From NCBI GenBank assembly GCA_947581755.1, contig CANPVN010000009.1, positions 1 through 51,670 of the forward strand: a stretch of DNA of 51,670 bases. The letters are read 5' to 3'. This stretch comes from an uncultured Clostridia bacterium (GTDB taxonomy: Bacteria > Bacillota > Clostridia > Christensenellales > Pumilibacteraceae). The position numbers were made by a program, and so were the translations under genes. How positions within the stretch are numbered: position 1 is the first letter of the stretch; each line of letters starts with the position of its first letter. The notes under the pieces are model-generated. The model did not search any database, was not told the DNA's origin, and saw only the letters and a program-made list of their open reading frames with translations. Shown here one piece after another: positions 6,727 to 15,913 of this stretch.

Positions 6727-9063
6727 ATGAAGCAGAATCTTATAAAAAGGAAAATTCTCGAAAACGACGCCGAGACGGAGAAATTCTCTGCCGAGACGGG
6801 ATTTAACAAACACGTGAGTGAGTTTCTGTTATCTTACGGTCTTTCGGCTGAAGATATTCCCGATTTTATAAATCCGAATGCCAAGAATTTGCTTGATCCC
6901 TTTGAAATGCGCGGCATGGACAAGACGGTGGAAAGACTTAAACAGGCTGCGAGAGAAGGGCAAACCGTAGTCGTTTACGGAGATTACGATGCCGACGGCA
7001 TTTGCGCATCCGCAATTTTGTCTTTGTATCTTTCGCAGATAGGAGTAAATGTTTACACTCATATTCCATCGAGAAAGAGCGGATACGGACTCAAAACGGA
7101 ATCGCTCGAAAGAATAATAGAAGAAAGTTGTCCCGACCTTATTTTGACTTGCGATTGCGGAATATCCGCTTGTGACGAAGTCGATTATGTTTTGGATTTG
7201 GGCGTCGATATTATCGTTACGGATCATCACGAAGTAGGCGCGTCCGTTCCCGATTGCGTTGTGATAAACGCAAAACAGAGCGATTGCGATTATCCTTTCA
7301 AGCAACTTTGCGGAGCGGGTGTGGCTTTGAAGGTCGTGCAGGCTATGGGCGGTATCGATGAAGCATTGAAGTATATGGATATTGCCGCGATAGCGACTAT
7401 TGCGGATTTGGTGCCTTTGATCGGAGAAAATCGCTTGATCGTGCAGTTGGGACTTGCCGCCATGGAAAAGAGCGGCAATTTGGGCATACGCGCATTATTG
7501 GATTCTCAAAAAATAACAGTCCCCACATCGACCGACGTCGCTTTCAAAATAGTACCGAGAATAAATGCCGCGGGAAGGATGGGAGACGCTTATCGCGCCT
7601 TCGAACTTCTGACTATCGACGATAGCGTGAAAATCAACGAGATAATATCCGATATAGAGCAAGACAATACAAGACGAAGGAATATTTGCGACGAGATCTA
7701 TTCTCTTGCGCTTGATAAAATAAAGGCGGAAAAAATGCTTTTCAAGCATTCGATAGTGCTTTACAGCGACGAATGGGACAAAGGCGTTGTCGGCATAGTC
7801 GCAGCAAGACTTACCGAGGATTTCGGGCGACCGTGTATGTTGATGGTTAAATCGGGGGATATTTACAAGGGGACGGCGCGTTCCGTAGAGGGAATAAATA
7901 TTTACGAGGTGCTTACTCCATGTTCCGATTTATTGACGGAGTACGGCGGACACAATCAAGCGGCGGGCTTTTCGATCGAAAAGGACAACATCGAAAGATT
8001 TATCGAACGTGTCGATGAAACGATAGCGGGATATGACAAAAGTCTTTTTCTTCCGAAATATTATTATGACATAGAAATGACTCCAGAAGAGTTGAATACG
8101 GAGTTTGTCTGCGAACTCGAGAAACTCGAACCTTTCGGAAACGGTTTCAACAGGCCCACGATAAAACTCGGTGTGGAAAAGTTGAAGTTATGTCAGACTC
8201 GCTCGGGGTTTTATTCCGCCACTATCGATAACGGGCAGTTGATTTCCTTTAATCCCAATAATATCAATTACCTTGTGGGCGGCGAAAAAAAATATTTGCT
8301 CATAGAGGCGGAATTGTCGGTATATGCGAACCAGCAATCCGTCCGAGGCATAATAAAGAACGTCATTCCCGATAAGTTATACATAAACGACGTCGTAGCG
8401 TCCGCCAATAAGGTTTATGCTCTGAAAAACATATTGAAAGGGCATGTCGCAAAACCCAAAATGTTTGCAAAAGACAAACTCAAAGAAATATTGGGCGAGG
8501 AAATTTACGGTACCGTTTTGGTAGCCTCCGATCGAACGGAGTACGAAAACAATTTATTTGTTACCGAGTTTTTGCCCATTCAGGAATTTTTCGGATTTTC
8601 TTTTATCAACAATTTGTCAAGGTTTATCGTTTCGCCTTATAAATCCGAGCAAATTGTTTTCGGGGCAAAAAAGTTCGTGTTTTTGTCAACTCCTCCCGAC
8701 TTAAGACTCTTACCTGATTTTTCGGATTTTGACGGAGAAATATATATGTGCGACGAGGCGGGAGATTATTCGGTTTACAGAGAACTCAGTGTGGAAAGAA
8801 CGGTCTTTGCGATTTGCTATGAATATTTTCGAAAGGCGGACAATAAACATTATGTTTCGTCCTTTGCTTGTTTCAAAGCCTTGAATGCCGAAGAGAAAGT
8901 CAGTTTTAATCAATTTATTTTTTGTCTTTGCGTTTTCGAAGAACTCGGACTTATCAAGATAAACGAGGACGGTTTCGGACTCAGTATTCAGAACGGAAAG
9001 AAAGGGATGTTGCAGACCTCGGAAATATATAATTTTATAGCAAAATACAACAATATCGGGTAA
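6727..9063 (+). CDS. recJ: single-stranded-DNA 5'-3' exonuclease RecJ
   Basis: RecJ degrades single-stranded DNA 5' to 3' in recombination and mismatch repair. Of 778 residues, the DHH domain carries VVYGDYDADG (about 78-87), LTCDCGIS and the name-giving VTDHHE near residue 165. The DHHA1 domain contains GGHNQAAGFS (about 404-413). An OB-like region follows, and then a C-terminal extension of about 200 residues found in Firmicutes RecJ proteins. It heads a run with the (p)ppGpp synthetase gene 5 bp downstream, an order common in Clostridia, where apt often lies between; apt is absent here. Confidence 0.95.
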   Translation: MKQNLIKRKILENDAETEKFSAETGFNKHVSEFLLSYGLSAEDIPDFINPNAKNLLDPFEMRGMDKTVERLKQAAREGQTVVVYGDYDADGICASAILSLYLSQIGVNVYTHIPSRKSGYGLKTESLERIIEESCPDLILTCDCGISACDEVDYVLDLGVDIIVTDHHEVGASVPDCVVINAKQSDCDYPFKQLCGAGVALKVVQAMGGIDEALKYMDIAAIATIADLVPLIGENRLIVQLGLAAMEKSGNLGIRALLDSQKITVPTSTDVAFKIVPRINAAGRMGDAYRAFELLTIDDSVKINEIISDIEQDNTRRRNICDEIYSLALDKIKAEKMLFKHSIVLYSDEWDKGVVGIVAARLTEDFGRPCMLMVKSGDIYKGTARSVEGINIYEVLTPCSDLLTEYGGHNQAAGFSIEKDNIERFIERVDETIAGYDKSLFLPKYYYDIEMTPEELNTEFVCELEKLEPFGNGFNRPTIKLGVEKLKLCQTRSGFYSATIDNGQLISFNPNNINYLVGGEKKYLLIEAELSVYANQQSVRGIIKNVIPDKLYINDVVASANKVYALKNILKGHVAKPKMFAKDKLKEILGEEIYGTVLVASDRTEYENNLFVTEFLPIQEFFGFSFINNLSRFIVSPYKSEQIVFGAKKFVFLSTPPDLRLLPDFSDFDGEIYMCDEAGDYSVYRELSVERTVFAICYEYFRKADNKHYVSSFACFKALNAEEKVSFNQFIFCLCVFEELGLIKINEDGFGLSIQNGKKGMLQTSEIYNFIAKYNNIG

Positions 9064-9068
9064 CGCTT

Positions 9069-11222
9069 ATGGAAGATTTGAAACGAAAATTTTTAAATGA
9101 ATGTTCGAAATTTTACAGCGAAGAGGAATGTGCTTTCCTCGAGCGCGTTTTGAATTTTGCCATAGAAGTGCATGACGGACAGTGTAGGGATTCGGGCGAA
9201 CCTTATATCACGCATCCCATTGCCGTGGCGGAAATCATAATGAATATAGGTCTTGACGATCGCGCAGTTGCGGCTGCGCTTTTACACGATACGGTCGAAG
9301 ATACCGAAGTCACGGAAGAGGAATTGCGCGAGAAATTCGGTGACGAGGTAGCGGAACTCGTTATGGGCGTGACCAAACTTGCTAAAATTATTTTCAAGTC
9401 AAAAGAAGAGGCTCAAGCGGAAAATTTCCGAAGAATGTTTTTTGCGATGGCGAAAGACATAAGAGTCATATTGATAAAGATAGCAGACAGATTGCATAAC
9501 ATGAGAACGATCTCGGGTAAGTCTCCCGACAGACAAGTTGCGATTGCAAACGAAACCTTGGAGATTTACGCGCCTTTGGCGTCTCGTTTGGGATTGAGTT
9601 ATTTCAAATGCGAGTTAGAGGATATTTGCCTTAAAATCTTACAGCCCGATGTTTATCAGGAGCTTATGCGAGATCTCACTTTGAAAAGAGCGGAAAGACA
9701 GGATCTTGTCGTAAGGTTGTGCGCTCAACTCGAGCAGATAATCAAAGATTTGGGCATAAAGGGAGAAGTCAGCGGCAGACCCAAGCATTTTTACAGCATC
9801 TACAAAAAAATGGTAGAAAAGAACAAGAGTTTCGATCAGATTTACGATTTGACGGCTGTCCGAGTCATAGTCGAGACGGTTCAGGATTGTTATGAAGTTT
9901 TGGGAATGATTCATACGAAGTGGAAGCCCATTCCGGGACGCTTCAAAGATTATATAGCCGTACCCAAGCCCAACAATTATCAATCGTTGCATACGACGGT
10001 TATGACTTCTTACGGAATGCCGTTTGAAATACAGATACGAACTTATGAAATGCACAAAATCGCCGAATATGGTATAGCGGCGCATTGGATGTATAAAGAG
10101 CACAGAAACGATAAAGGAGAGTTTGACAATAAACTCGAGTGGCTCCGAGGCGTTATGGATGTCAAGAGCGACAACGAAAGTCCCCGCGAATTTTACGAAT
10201 CGCTGAAAGTGGACTTGCACAGCGGACAGATTTTCGTGTTTACGCCCAAGGGCGACGTCATACCGTTGGCGGAAGGCTCCACGCCCGTGGACTTTGCTTA
10301 CAGCGTTCACAGCGAAGTGGGCAATCAATGCGTGGGAGCCAAGGTGAACAACAAAATTGTTCCTCTCGAAACCAAACTGCAAACGGGCGACTACATCGAG
10401 ATAATAACTTCCAAAAACTCGAAGGGACCCAGCCGCGATTGGTTGAGGTTTGTAAAAACAGCGCAGGCAAAATCCAAAATTCGCACCTTCTTCAAGAAAG
10501 AACTGAAAGATGACAACATAAAACAAGGCAAGGAAATGTTGGAAAAGGAAGCCAAACTCCGCGGATACGATTGGGATGACCTTATAAAAAAGGAGTGGCT
10601 CGACGTGATAATGGACAGATATTCCCTTACTTCCATGAACGATCTTTACGCATCTGTCGGATACGGCAGTTATACGGTAAATCAGATACTTCTAAAACTC
10701 ATAGATATGTATCGAAAGAGTATGGAACTTACCGATCCCAAGTCTGCGATAAAGCGTATCGGCAAAAAATCGGATAAAAGCGGTATTCGAATAAAGGGCT
10801 ATGAAAACGATGATGTTCTTGTCAGAACGGCAAAATGTTGCAATCCCGTTCCCGGCGATGAAATCATAGGTTATATCTCGAGGGGACGAGGTATTGCGGT
10901 ACACAGAGCGGATTGTCCCAACCTCAAATCCATCGAGAAATTCAGACTGATCGAAGCGGAATGGCTCAACGGCGACGGAAACTTTATCGTAGCGTTGCAA
11001 ATCGAGACAAAGAATACAGCGGGTATTCTTGCCAAGATAACGCAACTTGTGTCCGAGCTCGATATGAGCATAGACAATCTGAATGCGCGAGTCGATAAAC
11101 ATAATAACGGAATAATCAATATTAATGTCAACATTACCGATACTTCTCAGATAGAAAAACTCATTCAAAAGATCTCGGAGATAGACGGAGTGGACAAGGT
11201 TTACAGGAGCAAGAGTTTATAA
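9069..11222 (+). CDS. rel: bifunctional (p)ppGpp synthetase/hydrolase (Rel/SpoT family)
   Basis: A long RelA/SpoT homologue of 717 residues. The hydrolase HD domain has H49 and HDTVED at 73-78, so hydrolase residues are intact. The synthetase domain contains RFKDYIAVPKPNNYQSLHTT, and its RFKDY form is typical of bifunctional Rel proteins rather than the EFDDY form of synthetase-only RelA. A TGS domain (IFVFTPKGDVIPL) and a C-terminal ACT domain (FIVALQIETKNTAGILAKIT) follow. It controls the stringent response. It overlaps the next gene by one base (TAATG). Confidence 0.95.
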   Translation: MEDLKRKFLNECSKFYSEEECAFLERVLNFAIEVHDGQCRDSGEPYITHPIAVAEIIMNIGLDDRAVAAALLHDTVEDTEVTEEELREKFGDEVAELVMGVTKLAKIIFKSKEEAQAENFRRMFFAMAKDIRVILIKIADRLHNMRTISGKSPDRQVAIANETLEIYAPLASRLGLSYFKCELEDICLKILQPDVYQELMRDLTLKRAERQDLVVRLCAQLEQIIKDLGIKGEVSGRPKHFYSIYKKMVEKNKSFDQIYDLTAVRVIVETVQDCYEVLGMIHTKWKPIPGRFKDYIAVPKPNNYQSLHTTVMTSYGMPFEIQIRTYEMHKIAEYGIAAHWMYKEHRNDKGEFDNKLEWLRGVMDVKSDNESPREFYESLKVDLHSGQIFVFTPKGDVIPLAEGSTPVDFAYSVHSEVGNQCVGAKVNNKIVPLETKLQTGDYIEIITSKNSKGPSRDWLRFVKTAQAKSKIRTFFKKELKDDNIKQGKEMLEKEAKLRGYDWDDLIKKEWLDVIMDRYSLTSMNDLYASVGYGSYTVNQILLKLIDMYRKSMELTDPKSAIKRIGKKSDKSGIRIKGYENDDVLVRTAKCCNPVPGDEIIGYISRGRGIAVHRADCPNLKSIEKFRLIEAEWLNGDGNFIVALQIETKNTAGILAKITQLVSELDMSIDNLNARVDKHNNGIININVNITDTSQIEKLIQKISEIDGVDKVYRSKSL

Positions 11223-11821
11223 TGGAATTTTATCATCTTGTATTGGGCAGAATATCCACCAATGTATATATATTATGCGGTACGGACGGCGCAGTCGTGA
11301 TCGATCCCGCAGACGAACCCGAAAAGATACTTGAAATTGCCGCAAAAGCGGGGAAACAAATCAAATACGCGCTTTTGACTCATGCGCATTTCGATCATTG
11401 CAGCGCGGCAGCCGCTCTTCAAAAGCAAGGTGTCGAGATTATAATGGGCGCAAAGGAAGCCGAATTTTTGGCTGACGGCGGGCATCTCGCAAAGGTAGGA
11501 TTCAATTTTGAAATTTTTACTCCCGACAGACTGCTCGACGGCGGAGAGACTTTGGAATTATGCGGCATGGAGTTTAAGGCAATCCCGACTCCGGGACACA
11601 CCGTGGGCGGAATGAGTTATGTTTGCGAAGATATGTTGTTTTGCGGCGATACTTTGTTTCGACGCGGCATAGGACGGACGGATCTTCCTTCGGGAAGTTA
11701 CAAAGATATTATAAAATCCGTAGGTACGTTGTTGGCTCTTCCCGGAGATATGACGGTTTATCCCGGTCACGAAGCGTTTTCTACTTTATCTTACGAGCGG
11801 GAAAACAATCCTTATGTTTAA
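11222..11821 (+). CDS. MBL-fold metallohydrolase (glyoxalase II-like)
   Basis: A 199-residue metallo-beta-lactamase-fold hydrolase. The zinc motif THAHFDH is at residues 53-59, further metal ligands are PTPGHTVGG (His near 125) and FCGDTLF (Asp near 143), and a C-terminal YPGHE supplies the last His. Such small MBL enzymes between rel and hemZ are common in Clostridia. They are usually annotated as hydroxyacylglutathione hydrolase-like, though the true substrate is unknown. It overlaps hemZ by 8 nt. Confidence 0.88.
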   Translation: MEFYHLVLGRISTNVYILCGTDGAVVIDPADEPEKILEIAAKAGKQIKYALLTHAHFDHCSAAAALQKQGVEIIMGAKEAEFLADGGHLAKVGFNFEIFTPDRLLDGGETLELCGMEFKAIPTPGHTVGGMSYVCEDMLFCGDTLFRRGIGRTDLPSGSYKDIIKSVGTLLALPGDMTVYPGHEAFSTLSYERENNPYV

Positions 11822-13238
11822 GATCATTTCCTATCCCGCGGAGTTTTATGACGATCTCAGATTGGAGGTCGCGCCTTTCGACAGATATTTAGATAACGAG
11901 TTTATCGTAGAACGCAAAGGCGAAGAAAACGATGAAGAGTATACGAACAAGATAACGATAAAAGAGGGGACTCGAGAAAAAGAGTATTCTTTTGTCGAAG
12001 CGAAACATTCCGTAGAGGACGAGTTGCTGAAACAAAGATATAAGAAACGCGCGGCAAAACGCGCCGTTTACGAGGCGTTGAGCGAATATACGGGAGTAAA
12101 ATTGCCTTGGGGCAGCCTTACGGGTATAAGACCCACTCATCTTGCTTATGAATATCTTAATCACGGCGGAGACAAACACCGACTTGCGGAATATCTCGAA
12201 GAGAGTTTCGGAGTTTCACCGAAGAGAGCGCGGCTTATTTATGATATAATCGAAGCGCAACGCAAATACTTGAACGGGAATTCGTCAAGCGTGAATTTTT
12301 ATATTCATATTCCTTTTTGCCCCTCGAGATGTTCTTACTGTTCTTTTACGAGTTTGGATTATCAAAAGGCAAACAAAATGGTTGAGCCGTATATAGAAGT
12401 TCTTCTCGAAGAGATATACGAATCTTGCGAAATCATAGAAAAAAACGGTTACAAAGTCGATTCGGTGTATATCGGCGGAGGCACGCCGACTTCTCTTGAC
12501 CCCGAACTTTTACGCAAAGTACTTGACGCGGTGCCTTTTCGCGATGTGGAATATACTTTGGAGGCGGGACGCCCCGATACGATAACCGAAGAAAAACTCG
12601 AGATTTGCCGACAATTCGGTGTTACGAGGATAAGCGTTAATCCTCAAACTTTGGACGAAAATGTTTTATCGCTTATAGGTCGTCATCATGCGGCTTGTGA
12701 TTTTTTCAACGCTTTCGCAATGGCAAAAAAGGCGGGATTTATTATAAATACCGACTTGATAGCGGGACTGCCCTCGCAGAGCATGCAAATCTTTCAAAAC
12801 GACGTCGAAACGGTAGCCAAACTCGGCGCGGACAATATTACCGTACACACGCTTAGTATAAAAAACGGTTCCGCAATGAAAAACAGCGCGGAGTTGCCTC
12901 GGAACGACGAAACCGAGGCTATGATGAATTTTGCGATAGACTCTTTGACGGAAAAGGGATATATTCCTTATTATCTTTACAGGCAAAAGAATATGCTCGG
13001 AAATCTCGAAAATATCGGTTTTACGCTTGACGGTTGTCAATGCCGTAACAATATCACCACAATGGAAGAAACTTTGTCCGTAATCGCTTGCGGCGCGGGC
13101 GCTATCGGCAAAAGGATTTTCGCAGGCGGCAGAATAGAGCGACTTTCCAATCTGCATGACGTCAAACTTTATATAGAACAAGGCAAAGAAAGATTTTTTA
13201 AAAAGAGGATATTCTATTCAAATCAGTTTACAATTTGA
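11814..13238 (+). CDS. hemZ: HemZ-like coproporphyrinogen dehydrogenase (radical SAM)
   Basis: A 474-residue radical SAM protein. A distinctive N-terminal region contains LPWGSLTGIRPTHLAYEYL (about 100-118), the hallmark of the HemZ subgroup. The cluster motif CPSRCSYC follows in FYIHIPFCPSRCSYCSF, then GGGTPTSL and an ISVNPQTL motif like that of HemN. HemZ is named for oxygen-independent coproporphyrinogen III oxidation, but activity has not been established for many clostridial members. No other heme genes are near. The ATG lies inside the preceding gene's end. Confidence 0.88.
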   Translation: MFKIISYPAEFYDDLRLEVAPFDRYLDNEFIVERKGEENDEEYTNKITIKEGTREKEYSFVEAKHSVEDELLKQRYKKRAAKRAVYEALSEYTGVKLPWGSLTGIRPTHLAYEYLNHGGDKHRLAEYLEESFGVSPKRARLIYDIIEAQRKYLNGNSSSVNFYIHIPFCPSRCSYCSFTSLDYQKANKMVEPYIEVLLEEIYESCEIIEKNGYKVDSVYIGGGTPTSLDPELLRKVLDAVPFRDVEYTLEAGRPDTITEEKLEICRQFGVTRISVNPQTLDENVLSLIGRHHAACDFFNAFAMAKKAGFIINTDLIAGLPSQSMQIFQNDVETVAKLGADNITVHTLSIKNGSAMKNSAELPRNDETEAMMNFAIDSLTEKGYIPYYLYRQKNMLGNLENIGFTLDGCQCRNNITTMEETLSVIACGAGAIGKRIFAGGRIERLSNLHDVKLYIEQGKERFFKKRIFYSNQFTI

Positions 13239-13255
13239 TTTTTATTTGCTATAAT
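13227..13255 (+). promoter_or_regulatory. promoter of rpsO
   Basis: -35 TTTACA (13227-13232), 17 bp spacer, -10 TATAAT (13250-13255). The -35 box overlaps the last codons of hemZ. The resulting leader of about 80 nt contains the structured region at 13278-13312. Confidence 0.7.
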
Positions 13256-13277
13256 ATACACTGTACCTTATATCTCA

Positions 13278-13312
13278 AGTCTTACGGGTCTCCGCCGTAA
13301 ATACTTAAGACT
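13278..13312 (+). promoter_or_regulatory. candidate structured leader of rpsO
   Basis: Two overlapping inverted repeats share the bases 13282-13284. AGTCTTA (13278-13284) can pair with TAAGACT (13306-13312), or TTACGG (13282-13287) can pair with CCGTAA (13295-13300). The two folds are partly exclusive. rpsO leaders in several bacteria bind S15 and repress their own translation, often through alternative structures; assigning this leader to that role is inference. Shine-Dalgarno GGAGG follows at 13332-13336. Confidence 0.4.
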
Positions 13313-13343
13313 AAGGCGAATAAAAAATTATGGAGGAAAAAAC

Positions 13344-13607
13344 ATGGACAACAAGTGGAAGGCAGATATAATTGCCGAGTACGCAACTCACGAGGGAGAT
13401 ACGGGATCGCCTGAGGTTCAGATAGCGTTATTGACTTATCGAATCAATCATCTTACCGAACATTTACAGACGCATCACAAGGATCATCACTCGCGCAGAG
13501 GTCTTTTGCAAATGGTTGGTTCACGTCGTAGTTTGCTCAATTATCTCAAGGACTTGGATATTGAGAGATATCGTAACTTAGTGGCCAAACTTGATATCAG
13601 AAAATAA
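13344..13607 (+). CDS. rpsO: 30S ribosomal protein S15
   Basis: Protein S15, 87 residues, binds 16S rRNA helices 20-22 early in assembly of the 30S subunit platform. The motifs [20 protein letters not shown] and [16 protein letters not shown] are characteristic and the length is typical (about 88). It is followed by pnp, the same order as in Bacillus and E. coli. It has its own promoter, a structured leader and a terminator-like hairpin downstream. Confidence 0.98.
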   Translation: MDNKWKADIIAEYATHEGDTGSPEVQIALLTYRINHLTEHLQTHHKDHHSRRGLLQMVGSRRSLLNYLKDLDIERYRNLVAKLDIRK

Positions 13608-13615
13608 TGGAAAAG

Positions 13616-13647
13616 TAGGGTCCTTATTGACGGGACTCTAACTTTTT
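13616..13647 (+). terminator. terminator after rpsO
   Basis: TAGGGTCC (13616-13623) pairs with GGACTCTA (13633-13640) with one G-U pair and a loop of 9, followed by AC and TTTTT (13643-13647). It lies shortly after the rpsO stop and before the pnp promoter candidate. It probably reduces readthrough from the strong rpsO transcript into pnp. Confidence 0.65.
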
Positions 13648-13650
13648 ATG

Positions 13651-13680
13651 TGGACAGTTCGGAGCTGAATTGTTCATAAT
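13651..13680 (+). promoter_or_regulatory. possible promoter of pnp
   Basis: TGGACA (13651-13656), 18 bp, CATAAT (13675-13680), each one mismatch from consensus. The leader would be only about 20 nt and starts close to the purine-rich Shine-Dalgarno region. Readthrough from rpsO is the alternative source of pnp transcripts. Confidence 0.4.
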
Positions 13681-13708
13681 CGAGAGAGAGGAGAGAAAAA
13701 AAACAAAA

Positions 13709-15790
13709 ATGGATTACAGGATTTTCAAAACAGAGATAGGCGGACGAGAAGTTACCGTCGAAGTCGGAAAGTACGCGCAGATGTCCAACGGCTCATGTAT
13801 AATAAGGTGCGGAGATACCGTTGTCATGACTAACGTAACGATGTCCGAAGCGCCGAGACCGGGAATGGATTTCTTCCCTTTGGGCGTGGATTTCGAAGAG
13901 AAAATGTATGCCGTGGGAAAAATCCCCGGCGGCTTCAAGAAGAGAGAGGGCAGAGCAAGCGACAAGGCTATTCTTACAAGTCGTCTTATCGACAGACCCA
14001 TACGCCCGCTTTTCCCCAAGGGAATGTTCAATGATGTGGCGGTAGTTGCTACCGCGATGAGCGTAGATACAAACATTCCGCCCGAAGTTTTCGGTATGTT
14101 GGGTTCTTCCATAGCGCTTTCCATATCGGATATACCTTTTTACGGTCCCACGGGTTCGGTTGTGGTAGGATATGTTGACGGGCAGTACGTCATAAATCCC
14201 GATAACGATCAAAGGGCAAAAAGCAGTATGCACGTCTATGTATCGGGAACGAAAGACGCTATTATGATGGTGGAAGCAGGCGCAAACGAAGTTTCCGAAG
14301 AGGTTATGCTTGACGGTATAATGTTTGCTCATGAAGAGATCAAAAAGCAAGTAGATTTCATCAATTCCATAGTTGCCGAAGTCGGAAAGCCCAAAAAGCA
14401 GATAGATTTCTACAAAGTCCCCGAGGAACTCGAAGCGGATGTACGCACTTTTGCCGATTCCCTCATGGACGAGGCGCTTACCGAAACCGACAGAGCCAAG
14501 AGAGACGAAAAACTCGATAATGTAGATGAAGTGGCTGTCGAACATTTTGCGGAAAAATATCCCGAGATGTCTCGAGAAATAAAGGATACTCTTTATGCCA
14601 TGAAGAAAGAAAAGGTCAGAGCCAAAATTCTCAACCAAGGTTTCAGACCCGACGGCAGAGGACTCAAAGACATAAGAGATATATGGTGCGAAGTAGGTAT
14701 TTTGCCGAGAACGCACGGTAGCGCGGTATTTACGAGAGGACAATCTCAAGCGCTTTCGACATGTACTTTGGGAACTATATCCGAAGTTCAGAAGCTCGAA
14801 AATCTCGATGACGAGACTTTCAAGCGATATATGCACCATTATAATTTCCCGCCTTATTGCGCGGGCGAGGCGCGTCCCTTAAAGGCCCCCGGCAGACGAG
14901 AGATAGGTCACGGCGCATTGGCGGAGCGCGCTTTGGAACCGGTAATTCCTTCCGAAGCAGAGTTCCCTTATGCGATAAGGACTGTCAGTGAAATTCTCAG
15001 TTCCAACGGTTCGACTTCTCAGGCGAGCGTATGCGGCTCCACACTTGCGTTAATGGATGCAGGCGTTCCCATCAAGGCGCCCGTAGCGGGTATTGCAATG
15101 GGACTTATAAAGGACGAGGCTTCTCACAGAGTCGCTATCTTGTCCGATATACAGGGTCTCGAGGATTTCCTCGGAGATATGGATTTTAAGGTTGCGGGTA
15201 CCGAAAAGGGTATTACGGCAATACAGATGGATATAAAGATCAAGGGTATCGATAAAGAGATCTTGTCAACTGCGCTCAATCAGGCAAGAGAAGGCAGAAT
15301 GTTCATCTTGCAGAAGATGCTTGCGGTGTTGCCTAAATACAGAGATTCTTTAAGTCCTTGGGCTCCCAAGATCATAACCTTCGAGATAGATCCCGAGAAG
15401 ATCGGCGACGTCATCGGTAAAGGCGGTAAGACAATAAACAAGATAATCGAAGAGACGGGCGTCAAGATCGATATCAACGATGACGGTTCTGTGTTTATCG
15501 CAACCAATGACGCGGAAATGGCGGAGAAGGCAAAGAGCATAGTTCTTTCCATTGTCGAAGATCCCGAACCCGGCAAACGATATGTCGGAAAGGTTGTAAA
15601 TATCATCGAGATAGGCGCGTTTGTCAATATCGCTCCCGGCAAGGACGGAATGATTCATATATCCAAACTTTCCAAAAAGAGAGTGGAAAAAGTCACCGAT
15701 GTCGTAAATATCGGAGATACCGTCGAAGTCGAAGTTATAAGGATAGACAACAAAGGCAGAATAGATTTGAAACTCATCGAAAAGAAATAA
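13709..15790 (+). CDS. pnp: polynucleotide phosphorylase
   Basis: A 3'-5' phosphorolytic exoribonuclease acting in mRNA turnover. Two RNase PH domains are joined by an all-helical linker. They are followed by a KH domain (VIGKGGKTINKIIEETGVKI) and an S1 domain (YVGKVVNIIEIGAFVNIAPG) at the C-terminus. I chose ATG 13709, giving 693 residues beginning MDYRIFKTEIGGR as in other PNPases, with GAGGAGAG (13688-13695) upstream. An upstream in-frame ATG at 13670 would add 13 unconserved residues and place the Shine-Dalgarno inside the gene. Confidence 0.97.
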   Translation: MDYRIFKTEIGGREVTVEVGKYAQMSNGSCIIRCGDTVVMTNVTMSEAPRPGMDFFPLGVDFEEKMYAVGKIPGGFKKREGRASDKAILTSRLIDRPIRPLFPKGMFNDVAVVATAMSVDTNIPPEVFGMLGSSIALSISDIPFYGPTGSVVVGYVDGQYVINPDNDQRAKSSMHVYVSGTKDAIMMVEAGANEVSEEVMLDGIMFAHEEIKKQVDFINSIVAEVGKPKKQIDFYKVPEELEADVRTFADSLMDEALTETDRAKRDEKLDNVDEVAVEHFAEKYPEMSREIKDTLYAMKKEKVRAKILNQGFRPDGRGLKDIRDIWCEVGILPRTHGSAVFTRGQSQALSTCTLGTISEVQKLENLDDETFKRYMHHYNFPPYCAGEARPLKAPGRREIGHGALAERALEPVIPSEAEFPYAIRTVSEILSSNGSTSQASVCGSTLALMDAGVPIKAPVAGIAMGLIKDEASHRVAILSDIQGLEDFLGDMDFKVAGTEKGITAIQMDIKIKGIDKEILSTALNQAREGRMFILQKMLAVLPKYRDSLSPWAPKIITFEIDPEKIGDVIGKGGKTINKIIEETGVKIDINDDGSVFIATNDAEMAEKAKSIVLSIVEDPEPGKRYVGKVVNIIEIGAFVNIAPGKDGMIHISKLSKKRVEKVTDVVNIGDTVEVEVIRIDNKGRIDLKLIEKK

Positions 15791-15805
15791 TTTGGTTTAA
15801 CCGAT

Positions 15806-15843
15806 AAAAAATACGGAACGATTGAAGCGTTCCGTATTTTTTC
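15806..15843 (+). terminator. terminator after pnp
   Basis: A strong intrinsic terminator: AAAAATACGGAACG pairs with CGTTCCGTATTTTT around the loop ATTGAAG (15821-15827). The T-rich 3' arm runs on as the U tract. It starts 16 bp after the pnp stop. Confidence 0.9.
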
Positions 15844-15913
15844 TATACAAAAAATATATTTATCAGGTGTTATTCCCCGCAATCGACGAATAGAATATCA
15901 TAGGGTAAATATT

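Noticed and set aside
11222..11821. Identification of the MBL gene as glyoxalase II proper
   Set aside because: The motifs prove only the fold. The protein is shorter than classical glyoxalase II and lacks its C-terminal helical domain.
13670..13708. Upstream start for pnp
   Set aside because: It adds 13 basic residues not seen in PNPases and would put the best Shine-Dalgarno inside the coding region.
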